The notes beneath the pieces were generated by a model that saw only the letters and a list, made by a program, of their open reading frames with translations, did not search any database and was not told the origin of the DNA. This document shows positions 25,375-34,888 of a stretch of DNA of 64,000 nt, in pieces. Origin of the DNA: Anaerobacillus isosaccharinicus. Its GTDB lineage: Bacteria > Bacillota > Bacilli > Bacillales > Anaerobacillaceae. The stretch is taken from assembly GCF_001866075.3 (NCBI RefSeq), contig NZ_CP063356.1, forward strand, positions 372,001-436,000, in the 5' to 3' direction. Position 1 is the stretch's first letter, and every line of letters begins with the position of its first letter. The translations under genes were made by a program, and so were the position numbers.

Positions 25375-26559
25375 TTAGTCAATATAATCTTCTGTTTCAA
25401 ACATATAATGCCTTGTTCTCATCCCCACATTTAATACAATACCTATAGCAATCATATTAGTTAAAAGTGATGTCCCACCATAACTTACAAATGGTAAAGG
25501 CAAACCAGTAATTGGCATTAACCCAATAGTCATTCCAATATTCTCAAAAATTTGACAAACTAAAAAACCAGTAATACCTGCAATTAAATATGTTCCATAT
25601 AAGTTCTTACAATTTAAACCAATTAAAACCATGCGATAGATCAATAGAAAGTAAGTAATGAGTAAAATTATAGCACCAATAAAACCAAACTCTTCTCCAA
25701 TAACAGCGAATATAAAATCAGTATGGAGTTCAGGAATAACATTTCTTTGAGTTTGTGTTCCTTCTAAGTAGCCCTTACCAACAAGTTGGCCAGAACCAAT
25801 AGCTTGGATTGCCTCTACTAACTGATAACCATAACTTGAGGAATATTCCCATGGTTTTAACCACCCATAAAATCTTTCGAGTTGATGGTCCTTAATAAAA
25901 ATCGCAAAAACATTTGGTAAATTAAAAAACAACCATACAAGAGTGCCAATCATTACAATCACAAGTGATGCAAATACCGATAGTACCTTCCATGAAACAC
26001 CAGACATGAATACCATTGTAAAAATAATACTTGCTATTACCACTGCAGTTCCTAAATCAGGCTCATTTAAAATTAGCAGGAATGGAGGTAGAGCGATAGC
26101 CAAAATCTTAAAAACAGTCTTAAAGTCAGACTTAATATTATTAATTCCCTCATTTACCGTGATGGTTGAGAGTAATTGTGCTAAAGCCATTATTAAGAAT
26201 ATCTTCATAAACTCTGATGGCTGAAAGGTACCGAATCCAAGATTAAGCCATGACTGGGCACCATTTTTATAAATACCTAATGGAGAATATGATACTAGAA
26301 GCAATAGAAAAATCCCTATACCATAAAAATAATAGGAAAATTTTTTTACTATTTCATAGTCAATCATCATTATTACACCCATAACAATAAAGCCTATGAT
26401 AAACCAAATAACTTGTCGTTTTACAAAGAACGCTGGATCATTACTGTAATATTGTCCTGAACCACTATATATTGCCAGAAAGCTGAAACACATTAATATA
26501 AACAATAAAAAAAGAATTGTGTAATCTATCTGATGCATGATGGACTTTTGCTCTTTCAT
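25375..26559 (-). CDS. rodA: RodA/FtsW/SpoVE-family peptidoglycan polymerase
   Basis: The protein has about 394 residues and ten hydrophobic helices. Family motifs are visible: NGAQSWLNLGFGTFQPSE (about residue 100), NEPDLGTAVV, the conserved extracellular loop with PELHTDFIFAVIGEEFGF (catalytic Asp within HTDF), and PITGLPLPFVSYGGTS near the end. SEDS proteins polymerise lipid II into glycan strands. The motif set is closest to RodA, the elongation enzyme, but SpoVE and FtsW cannot be excluded. I start at ATG 26559, which has CGGGAGGAC directly upstream, rather than at 26595. It shares the minus strand with uppP but is separated by about 200 bp. Confidence 0.85.
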   Translation of the reverse strand: MKEQKSIMHQIDYTILFLLFILMCFSFLAIYSGSGQYYSNDPAFFVKRQVIWFIIGFIVMGVIMMIDYEIVKKFSYYFYGIGIFLLLLVSYSPLGIYKNGAQSWLNLGFGTFQPSEFMKIFLIMALAQLLSTITVNEGINNIKSDFKTVFKILAIALPPFLLILNEPDLGTAVVIASIIFTMVFMSGVSWKVLSVFASLVIVMIGTLVWLFFNLPNVFAIFIKDHQLERFYGWLKPWEYSSSYGYQLVEAIQAIGSGQLVGKGYLEGTQTQRNVIPELHTDFIFAVIGEEFGFIGAIILLITYFLLIYRMVLIGLNCKNLYGTYLIAGITGFLVCQIFENIGMTIGLMPITGLPLPFVSYGGTSLLTNMIAIGIVLNVGMRTRHYMFETEDYID

Positions 26560-27381
26560 ATGTCCTCCCGTTAAACTGGCTAGTTGAACTGACACGTATT
26601 AGTCAATTTTAAGCAAAATATCACCTAAGACAAGTCTTAAATATTTTAGCACTTCTCCACACCGTTTCAAGTACTTTATTAATATATAATTTCGCTATTA
26701 AACTTAAAGATTAAAAATAAGTCGGTTATATTAGTCATACAGGTTTAGTACTAAGATGATAAAGAAAAATAAAGTAGAAAGATAGATAAATTTTTCATAA
26801 AATTTCTTTTGCATCAGAAGGCAAATATCTTACATGTTTAAGGAATTTCGTCATATTCTTATCGTCATCAATTGGATATGTGAATAATAGGTTATCTGCA
26901 ACAATGAAAATTTTGAGGTTTCGTCATAACTCTACATTATTTATGCTATAATCTCAGTAATAATCAACTTTTAAGGGGAAATGGCTTTTAGGATTTATTG
27001 AGGCTATTAGCGACTAAATTTATGGGACATGGGGACAGGTTCACTGTCCCAGTTTTTTTAAAGCATGGGACAAGGTACCTGTGATCTGTACCCCTTGTCC
27101 CACCTCTTCCTGTCAACGTGGTTACCAATAAAATAAGTAAAATCGTTTTTAAAGTAAAAAAAGCCTAACCCCTCTTTTCTTACTGAGGAATTAGACTATA
27201 AATTCGTAATTTAGCTAGTTGTAGAATTACATTTTTTGTTGATTAGTATGATTGTACTAATCATTTAACTATAAACCTTCAAATGATAAATTTGGTATAA
27301 ATAAAGAAATCCGTAAGAAATTAATATACAACTATATAAACAGCTATTATCCTATAGAAAGAAAAAGGAGTTAAATGGATA
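26560..27381. other. Intergenic stretch with GGGACA-type palindromes
   Basis: No gene was seen in about 820 bp upstream of rodA. At 27,032-27,050 GGGACAG and CTGTCCC form a hairpin followed by a T-run. At 27,067-27,101 GGGACAAGG and CCTTGTCCC form a second one with an inner GTAC/GTAC stem. Such paired GGGACAGGT/ACCTGTCCC palindromes are a recurrent intergenic repeat class in many bacteria. Confidence 0.6.
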
Positions 27382-27939
27382 ATGAAAAAGAAAATAATTA
27401 TTTCTAATAGAAGTAAAATACATATGGAAGTTCATCAAAATGATTTTTTATTTGATTGGCAAGAAATGTTAGAGAGCTATGAGCAAGGAGGCTATTTCAA
27501 TCACCTTTCAAAACAATCTGAGAAACTCATTATAAATACACCCGAACCCATTGGGATTTCATCATTGATAAACACGGATGAGAACTCAGAAATCGTCTAC
27601 GCTAAGCGAAAAGAGAGAAATATATATACTAGGTTTGTTAAGAATAGAAAGGGTAGCATAACCAATTCCTTTGTTGTAATCCTTAGCAAAAGTAGAAATA
27701 ACAACAACCAATACTTATTAGTCACGATGTTTCCCGGCACTGGGGCTTATAAAGAACCTGAAGATCCTAACATTCTAACAAAACGAGAGCTCATCGAGTC
27801 TTTACTTTTTTGGGAAAATCACGCATTGGTGTTTGATGAAAGTACGATTGATTACACCACAATCACTCCAGTATGTCCATATAAAGATCTATATATAGGA
27901 CTTCCATTGAATAATTTTAGAAGGTTATTTAAAGGGTGA
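27382..27939 (+). CDS. Hypothetical 185-residue protein
   Basis: The protein begins MKKKIIISNRSKIHMEVHQND and has no recognised family, signal peptide or membrane segment. The middle (residues about 90-125) resembles beta strands of a small enzyme or toxin-like fold (FVVILSKSRNNNNQYLLVTMFPGTG). AAGGAG stands 11 bases upstream of ATG 27382; an earlier ATG at 27375 opens a different, short frame. It is a solitary gene between mobile-element-rich regions. A colicin- or toxin-type C-terminal domain is one possibility, without direct evidence. Confidence 0.6.
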   Translation: MKKKIIISNRSKIHMEVHQNDFLFDWQEMLESYEQGGYFNHLSKQSEKLIINTPEPIGISSLINTDENSEIVYAKRKERNIYTRFVKNRKGSITNSFVVILSKSRNNNNQYLLVTMFPGTGAYKEPEDPNILTKRELIESLLFWENHALVFDESTIDYTTITPVCPYKDLYIGLPLNNFRRLFKG

Positions 27940-28460
27940 ACAACGTTAAGTAGTTAAATTTCAACATTTGGTTTTTCACAAAGGCTTCAATAATTGAGGA
28001 TCTTTGCTGCACAATATTTAGTCAAATGCGAAAGACGACCACCCTAAAAAGTGATCGTCTATAATTAATTAATCTGGTTATTAGTATCGTTGAACTGTTC
28101 AGCAATCAAAGTTTAATTTATAAACCTTTTTCGGAATAATACTAACTGCTTATAATAGAATTCTTCATTTTCCTTACTTGTGAAATAGTTCACCGTATCA
28201 ATCTAAAGGCAATGGATTAATTTCGGTAGTAATACATTCCTAACAGTCGAAAAAACGAGAGGCTCTTGTCTCTCGTCAATTTTCCCTTATTTATATTTTG
28301 TTAAAAGCAAGTATCCAAAACTCCCTAAGCTTCTTCATTTACAACATATCTAAAGTCAAAACCTTTCCAATCTCTAATAACTAACTCCTGTAAGGAAGCT
28401 CCTAACATAGAAATGGAAAAATATGTTGCATCTTGAATGTCTTTGTTGTATTTCATTGTT
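27940..28460. other. Intergenic stretch with HEPN-gene terminator at 28,255-28,276
   Basis: No gene was seen. A hairpin with AGACGA/TCGTCT arms lies at 28,033-28,060. A second one, ACGAGAG/CTCTCGT (28255-28261 and 28270-28276), is followed on the minus strand by TTTTTT. It is a good terminator for the HEPN gene whose 3' end is at 28,461. Confidence 0.6.
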
Positions 28461-28726
28461 TTAATTAGTCATATCAAGGCTGTGATCAGTAGGAAAATCT
28501 AAATCTCCATGGATATATCTCGATCTAAAATTATACATATTGGTGTATACTTTCTTAAATGCCTCTTGTTTTCCAAGAATCAACTGGCTCTTCTCTCTTA
28601 CCTGTTCTTGCAAACTACTTGTCCCTTTTGCGTATAGAGCTTCTATTCCCATGACTGACCTAAAAAGTATGTTCGTGTAATCTTTCCCTAATAGGAAACT
28701 AAAACTACTTAAAGCCCTTCCAGTAC
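28461..28726 (-). pseudogene. HEPN (ApeA-like) protein, 3' part, interrupted by a transposon
   Basis: This encodes the last 88 or so residues of a HEPN-domain protein: FRSVMGIEALYAKGTSSLQE followed by the RNase-type motif RxxxxH in RSRYIHGDLDF. Apea-like HEPN proteins are RNases found in anti-phage and toxin systems. Removing the transposon 28727-32147 and one copy of CAGTAC joins it in frame to the 5' part at 32,148 (...NSRT|GRALSSF...). The apparent start at 28,823 lies in transposon sequence and is an artefact. Confidence 0.75.
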
Positions 28727-28798
28727 TGTTGGGGGTCACCTCCAACGTCGTAATTGGTAAAATTTTAGCTGCCTTTTTTGTCGCAAAAAATATAATAT

Positions 28799-28854
28799 AA
28801 GAGCCGTCAACTCTAACGACCATAGTATAATGGTCGTTAGAGTTGACGGCTCTT
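28799..28854. repeat. Perfect 25-bp palindrome near the transposon left end
   Basis: Arms 28799-28823 and 28830-28854 are perfectly complementary with a 6-nt AGTATA loop. A second inverted repeat (AGGTCATTTGTC, 28873-28884, with 28903-28914) follows within 20 bp. They could be transposase-binding sites, a transcription block or an RNA hairpin. In the second copy of the transposon the first palindrome has decayed but the second persists. Confidence 0.85.
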
Positions 28855-29023
28855 AAACTTTAGAAAAGGAAAAGGTCATTTGTCTCAATAGCTTGGCGGC
28901 TGGACAAATGACCTCTAACAACTATGATTATTTTACTAGATCTCGCCTCGTTCTATCAAGAAGTATAATGATTCCATTAATAAGTATGATGTTGAATTAC
29001 GATGTCCGTGCTGCGGTAGAAGA

Positions 29024-29521
29024 ATGAAAAAACACGGCAAATATAAAAGATGGGTTCATATGAAACACCAGTCCTCGATAATCTTTGTGTTAAGAAGGCG
29101 TTGTGGTTCTTGTGATCGTACGTTTTCGTTACTCCCTTGTTTTCTTACTCCTTGGTCTCGTTTTTCAAATGTTTTTCGTGAATTTATTGCACGGTGGTTG
29201 TTAATGGGAGTTCCGTTAACGCATCTCACTAAGCGACTTTCTCATTGTACAGTCCCAATCATTTCCTTACGGACTTTACGTCGTTGGAAAATGAAATTAA
29301 CCTCTCGCTTTAATCAGTGGATTGCCAAGCAACGTGTTAGATTGGCGCATGATTACCAAGCAGGTGATGATTTACTTGAACTTTACCGTAAGGGAATTAG
29401 TCTTATCCAAGAGTGTGAGCTTTACTTCAAGATTTTGTTTCATGGAAAAAAACATATTCCTGGAAAAGGAAAGTTATTCTCATCACTCAATCTTCGTCAA
29501 CACAAAGGGTTATTCTGGTAG
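29024..29521 (+). CDS. Transposon-encoded zinc-finger/HTH protein (DUF6431-like)
   Basis: The frame gives 165 residues with CGSCDRTFSLLPCFLTPW, a compact Cys motif, then basic helices. The same frame extends upstream through codons for CPCCGRR (29003-29020), which would complete a two-part zinc ribbon with the later CGSC. There is no ATG there, so the true start is unclear and may use a rare codon or have been lost. Proteins of this type commonly stand upstream of integrase-like transposases in Bacillaceae. The role is presumably DNA binding at the transposon ends. The homologue in copy 2 has the same C-terminal end (RQHKGLFW). Confidence 0.6.
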   Translation: MKKHGKYKRWVHMKHQSSIIFVLRRRCGSCDRTFSLLPCFLTPWSRFSNVFREFIARWLLMGVPLTHLTKRLSHCTVPIISLRTLRRWKMKLTSRFNQWIAKQRVRLAHDYQAGDDLLELYRKGISLIQECELYFKILFHGKKHIPGKGKLFSSLNLRQHKGLFW

Positions 29522-29659
29522 CCACCAGGAATGTCGTTTCAATTGCATAAAATTGGTTTCTACCCCTTTTTTACTACACAAAATATGTCTGTTTTCCTTT
29601 CCTTAAAAACAGAAGAAAATTAAGAGTGTTTACATTTGTAAAAAAGGAGAGGAAAACGA

Positions 29660-31047
29660 GTGGATGAAAATTTACGCAATGAAATCGCAGCATTTCGTTT
29701 TGGGTTAATTGCCCAAGTTGTTCAGCGAAAGCTTAATGCTGGGGAGAAATATAACCTTTTAAAGGAGATTGCAGCACAAAGATATTCCATCCCAGGCAGT
29801 GAGAAAACCACAATTAGCCTTAGATCATTAGAAAGATATTTGAAAAACTATGAAAAAGATGGATTTGATGCATTAAAGCCTCAAAAAAGAGAGAAAAAGG
29901 GAAGTCTTCAATATGTGGACCACTCTATATTGAAACGAGCTGTGGAATTAAGAAAAGAACTTCCTAGCCGTAGTGTGGAACAGGTAATTCGAATTTTGGA
30001 ATTAGAAGAACGTGTTCCGGTTGGTGTCCTCAAAACACGTACGCTCTCAAGATATTTTCAAGAACAGGGTTGGAGTAAGCGAGATATTTACCGTGCGGTA
30101 AAGAAAGAATTTCAACATTTCGAACACGCAGCTCCTAATGATTGTTGGCAAGCAGATACACAACATGCCCTTTATTTACCCGATCCAAATCATTCGGGGC
30201 GAAGAAAGAAAGCATACTTAATAGCAATTATTGATGATTATAGTCGTCGGATTATGCACGCTGAATTCTTTTTTGAAGAACGTTATCCACGTCTTGAAAG
30301 ATGTGTTCAAAAAGCGGTATTAAAGTATGGTGTGCCCCATTTGTTTTTCTGTGATAATGGCTCTGTTTATAGCGCAAAACAGTTTAAAGTGATTTGCGCG
30401 CGTATGGGGACGAAGTTAATCCATGCAAGCCCGTACTCGCCAGAATCAAAAGGCAAGGTTGAAAAGTTTTTCCAATATGTTGATTCAAGCTTTACCGGTG
30501 AAGCAAATCTTCTCATTAATCAAGGCAAGTTGACGACATTAAAATCGTTAAATGAGTACTTGCGATCATGGTTGGATGCCTACGATCATCGGGTTCACCG
30601 CGGGACTGGACAAACACCAAAAAGCGATATGAAGCGAAACAAGAGGAACAACGGTTTCTTTCTCCTGAAGAGTTAAAAGAAATCTTTTTATGGGAAGAAG
30701 ACCGTTCAGTTAGAAAAACAGCGGTGATTGAATTAGAGGGAAATCTTTACGATGTAGATTCGTCTTTACGGGGTAAAAAAATTATCGTTCGTTATAACCC
30801 ATTTGATTTATCCTATGTACAGGTTTGGAAAGATGACTTGCGCTACCCAGATGCAAAACCAGCTGAACTGCGAAATCAAAGTCATTCAAAACTTCATGAA
30901 CCATATGATGAAAAGTCCTCACCAACGGCTGTATCGGATTATTTAGATCGGTTGAAAAAACAGCAGGATGAGGAAAAGCGAAAACAACTAGGAACCACAA
31001 GTTTTGTCCAATGGAAAGAAAAATCAAGGGGGCGTAGCGAATGTTAG
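29660..31047 (+). CDS. DDE (rve) transposase, frame shifted at an A-run
   Basis: The first frame (29660-30676) encodes HTH repeats (about 1-150), then an integrase core with QADTQHALYL (Asp about 167), FFCDNGSVYS (Asp about 232) and SPESKGKVEKFF (Glu about 268). It then runs off frame at 30,619-30,623 (five A). Reading resumes in the -1 frame with KRYEAKQEEQRFLSPEELKEIFLW and a Mu-C-like beta-barrel (LEGNLYDVDSSLRGKKIIVRYNP), ending at 31047. A -1 slip on A AAA AGC, or one missing A, would give a product of about 463 residues. Both transposon copies share this A-run, so it may be programmed or an old mutation. Confidence 0.75.
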
Positions 31048-31831
31048 ATTTCTTCGAAATGAAAGGTGTTCCATTTACTCGTGAGATTTTAATTGAACAA
31101 CTATATAGCTCATCTAGCTACAATGAAGCAACAGCTCGATTAGAGTACGCTGCTGAAAATCGACAGTTTTGCTTATTAACTGGTGAGGCTGGTATGGGAA
31201 AATCAACGGCTGTAAGATCATTAGTACAAAAACTAGATCGTACAAAATACCGTTATTTATATTTATGTGACTCTGAACTAACTCCTAAACTATTTTATCG
31301 AGAAGTTTTACAAAACTTTGGAATTCACCCTGCATTTCGATCAACCGAAGCGAAACGACAGTACCAATCTTTAATGTTAGATATTTATGAGAATGAGAGA
31401 AAAACACCAGTTATTGTTATTGATGAAGCACACCATTTCTCGGAGCCGATGTTGCAAGAGTTACGCTTCATACTTAACTTTAAAGAAGATTCTATGTCTC
31501 CTCTTACCCTTATTGTCGTTGGGCAACCTAGTCTACGAAATCAATTAAAAGTGAAGCACCTAGAAGCTATCGATCAAAGGATACAAATGCGATACCAAGT
31601 AACAGGGCTAACTGAGCAAGAAACAAAAGCTTACATTAAACATCAATTGATAGTAGTTGAAACACCATATGAGATTTTTTCAGAAGAAGCCATTCAGGCA
31701 ATTCATAACTTTAGCCAGGGGATTCGAGAAAAATTAATACTCTATGTAGTCAAAGTCTTTTAGATGCATTTCTTCAAGGAAATAAAGTTGTAGGAGAATC
31801 CCACATTCACCGTGTAATCAATGAATTATAA
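31041..31831 (+). CDS. ExeA/TniB-like AAA+ ATPase of the transposon (frameshift near the 3' end)
   Basis: The protein has Walker A GEAGMGKST (about residues 51-59), Walker B VIVIDEAHHF (about 128-137) and sensor motif LIVVGQPSLR. It is of the helper ATPase class (ExeA, TniB, TnsC, IstB) that directs a DDE transposase to target DNA. The start overlaps the transposase stop, suggesting coupling. The frame stops at 31763, but in the next frame the expected ending INTLCSQSLLDAFLQGNKVV runs to 31831. One C missing in GGGATTCGAG (about 31,721-31,730) explains the shift. The degraded second copy shows the same deficit. Confidence 0.75.
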
Positions 31832-32018
31832 GGGGAAAGTAACATCGAAGATGATTAATAACTTAGAAGATTATAAGAACCAGCTTGAAGATGGGATCGG
31901 CGAAATGGAGACTATGGTTGATCAATTAAGAGCTGAAATACACGATTTATTGGAGAAAAAGGTAGCATTAGAAAAAGTAGTTGAAGTGTTTAAAAACGAT
32001 CTTAGAAATTTCATCTAG
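31821..32018 (+). CDS. Small coiled-coil protein at the transposon 3' end
   Basis: The 65-residue frame is almost entirely heptad-like (LEDYKNQLEDGIGEMETMVDQLRAEIHDLLEKKVALEKVV). It overlaps the end of the ATPase frame; an internal ATG at 31851 is an alternative start. A degraded homologue is present in copy 2, so it belongs to the transposon. Function unknown; it may be an accessory to the ATPase. Confidence 0.5.
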   Translation: MNYKGKVTSKMINNLEDYKNQLEDGIGEMETMVDQLRAEIHDLLEKKVALEKVVEVFKNDLRNFI

Positions 32019-32147
32019 GTTCTTCCGCTTTGGATGCGCCAAATTAAGTGACTAAATCAATCGCCAGTGGCAATGAGTGTGACTCTACATAACAAGCCAC
32101 GTCAATGTCACTGGCAGTTAATATGACAATTTTCGAGACTGCGGACA

Positions 32148-32822
32148 CAGTACGAGAATTGCTAAATCCAGTTAAATAATCCTTTTGTTTAGTCACCCAT
32201 TTCCAAGTTAAGTTGAAATCAAGATTTATCAATAGGGGATAGCCCCATTTACTTGCATACTCTGATGCAGTATAAAGATTGAAAGCATATATTTCCTTTA
32301 TTCCCGTACTTCGCTCGTCTTTATCCTGTAGAATAATCCCCTTAACAACAGGCAAACTTCCAAATTGAGAGAGATTAGCGGTTACAACAATATCAAAAAT
32401 TCTTTTTTGAAAAGCAATATTAATTAGGATTCTATTATGCTCCTCTATTGTTACATTATCAAAAAATTTTGGGTCTACTTCTGTAATCATTTTCTCAAAA
32501 TCAGGATCTACGGTATTAGGAATCTTTACATTTATACTTAGCTTAAGCAAATCTGTTTCTAACAAGCTTTTTTTATTTTGTATCCCAAAAGTTTTACTAT
32601 CATTTACTGCTTTTACAAGCCTAATCTCATTTTTTAGAGCTTCTTTTGTAATTAATTCAGCTTTAACAATTACTTCTCCAAACTCCTGTAATGGTAGAAT
32701 TAACTTATTTTCAACTGCACATATTTCATTAATCTTAGAGATAATAATGCTTCTATTTGTTCGTGATTTTTAAAACTATAGGTTTGGTAATCTAAGTAAC
32801 AAGTTAGTTCAGTATAGCTCAT
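32148..32822 (-). pseudogene. HEPN (ApeA-like) protein, 5' part, interrupted and frameshifted
   Basis: The gene starts at ATG 32822 behind GGAGGGAG and encodes the N-terminal domain of the HEPN protein. A single-base shift near 32,740 breaks the frame (EALLSL versus SKINEICAVENK). The main frame then runs to the transposon at 32,153 (...GFSNSRT). Joined to 28,461-28,726, the total would be about 310 residues. The N-terminal domain (about 220 residues) resembles ApeA-type sensor regions only loosely. Two independent lesions make it inactive. Confidence 0.7.
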
Positions 32823-33532
32823 TTAGCTCCCTCCAATTTTACATTTATTATACCATTTTCCGTTTCCGTAAATTTACCAAGTTACCCTTACTATTATAGT
32901 TTAAAATTCTAATTCGCTGTATAAGAGGTACAGCAAATAAATCCCCTAAAATAGTCAAAAATATTTAAGCTTAAATTTCTCAACACAAAAAGGGGACAAC
33001 CAGAAGTGAAAATTAATACTAAACTACATCCTATACAATCTAGGCACGTGTCTGTTTAAACCAATCAGGTATAAATGTAAAGATACTTCCTTTTACCGAA
33101 AATTATTCTTTCACATAAGAAATTATTTGCTGCGTAGTATACTTTGTAAAATTAAAGACAAGTGATTAGCTATTCTTATTATAGGAGTAGGGGGTTGTCT
33201 TTAATGTTACACATTATATTCAATCAGAACATCACTTAAATGATTAGGTGGTGTTCTTTTTTTATGAACTATTAAAGTGACCGCATTTAACAACAACAAC
33301 ATTTCTTAAGAATTAATCTTCTACAACAACAAGGGTGTGATATAGTAAGAATGTGCGATACGAGAACTAACGTTCTTACTTGTGGTGTTCAAAGGGTTGG
33401 ACATCAACCTCCCTACGCAAAAATATCGATAAAAGAACTTCTGAATTTGAGGACATGAAAAAGCTCAAAACAAATTCAGAAAGAATTTCAAAGTTGCATT
33501 TGGTTAGAAAGTTAATACAAAAGGTGATTAAT
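32823..33532. other. Region upstream of tnpA with a hairpin at 33,226-33,263
   Basis: No gene was recognised in about 700 bp. AGAACA and CAC pair with GTG and TGTTCT (33226-33235 and 33248-33257), and a run of T residues follows on the plus strand, so it looks like a terminator. The left end of the Tn554-family element should lie here, but its boundary was not identified. A hairpin AGAAC/GTTCT lies near 33,370. Confidence 0.45.
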
Positions 33533-34888
33533 ATGGAGAAGAAATATACTTATTTTTATTGTCCAAAAGATGTTGAAAGTCGTTATGAATTGCTCGTTTT
33601 CGCGGGGAACAATCAACCTTTTCTCCCATTAACAGAACATTATCATGATTGTATCGGGAGGATTGGTAAAAGTTCAGCATTATCCTATATTCAATGCCTT
33701 CTTCCCTTTTTTAGTTGGTTAGACGAATACTGTAATTATCAAGGAGAACGAGTGAAATGGGACGATTTACCGCGAGCCATACGAATTGCCATTGAGGATT
33801 ATCTCATGGATGAAATGGCATGTAAGGTTCGTGAAAAGGACTCGTTTCGCTTTGTCAATCGTTCTAATAATAGCCCAAATACAGTTAGTCGGTTTCTATC
33901 AGCACTAAAATCATTCTATAAATCTCTCATTCGCTTAAAACAATATCCATACTCTAATCCACTCATAGACTCTCATGCTCTTTTAAATGAGTATCAAAGC
34001 CAAACCGAAGGTGTGCGTGAAGGAAAACTGAGAATGCCGAAAGAAGCAGGAACAGAGGATGCCTCTCCACATCGAAGATTAACAGACTCGTATTTCAAGC
34101 TAATTAATGAAGAATGGCAACCACAAATTATTGGAGATATTCACCTCCCCTACCAAGTCTATCAAGCAGGAAAAAAGGTGAACTGGTCATTAAGGGAAAT
34201 TATCATTGCTCGTATGTTATTTGAAACAGGGGCGAGAGCATCCGAAGTGATTGAATTAACAGTTGGAGATTATCGTTCTCGCAAATCATTCCAAGAAGCT
34301 GATACATTCAGTAAAGGTAGTCATGGAAAAAGGGTGAAATTCCTCCGATTTAGCAAGGATACAGTAAAACTGCTCATGCGATATATCAATTCAGAACGTA
34401 AGCAACATGATGAATTAAAACGGCATTTTGATACCTTACCTAATGAAGCACCTATTTTCCTTACGGAACTTGGAACACCCTTTTCCTATGAAGCATGGTA
34501 CTACCATTGGGATAAAGCGATGAAAGAATGTGATATCAAGTTAAATCCACATAAAACAAGACATTGGTTTATCACGTCAAGGTTGCGAGAAGTCTATAAT
34601 ACTTCCAAAACAGAAGCAGAGATCAAACAAAAGAAGAATGAACTGATTAAATACATAAAGTGGAAAGATGAAGAAATGATCAAGGTTTACGAGCATTATT
34701 TTGACGAAGAAAGCCATCGCAAAGCCCACGATGAAATGTTAGAGAATATGGCTGAAAAAGAGAGAGAATACATGGAACTAAAGAATAGCAAGCGTAAGAA
34801 GAAACTTAACTTAACAGTCATAGAAAATAACTTTGATGACATTGAGATCGATAACGAAATAGAAGAATTGCTGGATGGATTGGAGTGA
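33533..34888 (+). CDS. tnpA: Tn554-family transposase A, tyrosine recombinase
   Basis: From ATG 33533, behind AAAGGTG, the product has 451 residues: a core-binding domain (about 15-150) and a catalytic domain with the Arg in FETGARASEVIEL (about 238), HKTRHWF (His-x-x-Arg, about 343-346) and the Tyr in VYEHYFDEESH (about 395). It resembles Tn554 TnpA, which acts with TnpB and TnpC in site-specific insertion. The longer frame from 33380 adds an unlikely N-terminus. The stop overlaps the GTG start of tnpB (GTGA). Confidence 0.85.
   Translation: MEKKYTYFYCPKDVESRYELLVFAGNNQPFLPLTEHYHDCIGRIGKSSALSYIQCLLPFFSWLDEYCNYQGERVKWDDLPRAIRIAIEDYLMDEMACKVREKDSFRFVNRSNNSPNTVSRFLSALKSFYKSLIRLKQYPYSNPLIDSHALLNEYQSQTEGVREGKLRMPKEAGTEDASPHRRLTDSYFKLINEEWQPQIIGDIHLPYQVYQAGKKVNWSLREIIIARMLFETGARASEVIELTVGDYRSRKSFQEADTFSKGSHGKRVKFLRFSKDTVKLLMRYINSERKQHDELKRHFDTLPNEAPIFLTELGTPFSYEAWYYHWDKAMKECDIKLNPHKTRHWFITSRLREVYNTSKTEAEIKQKKNELIKYIKWKDEEMIKVYEHYFDEESHRKAHDEMLENMAEKEREYMELKNSKRKKKLNLTVIENNFDDIEIDNEIEELLDGLE

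Larger units (their letters stand above)
28727..32147 (+). mobile_element. TGT...ACA transposon, copy 1 (3.4 kb)
   Basis: The element starts TGTTGGGGGTCACC and ends GACTGCGGACA, with an exact 6-bp target duplication CAGTAC (28721-28726 and 32148-32153). It encodes a zinc-finger protein, a DDE transposase, an AAA ATPase and a small coiled-coil protein, like the Tn7/Tn5053/IS21 group that uses an ATPase helper. A degraded second copy lies inverted at 55,282-58,690 with its own 6-bp duplication. Confidence 0.85.

Noticed and set aside
28461-28823. An independent 120-residue gene
   Set aside because: Its first 32 or so residues are transposon-end sequence; only the part below 28,727 is coding, as the tail of the HEPN gene.
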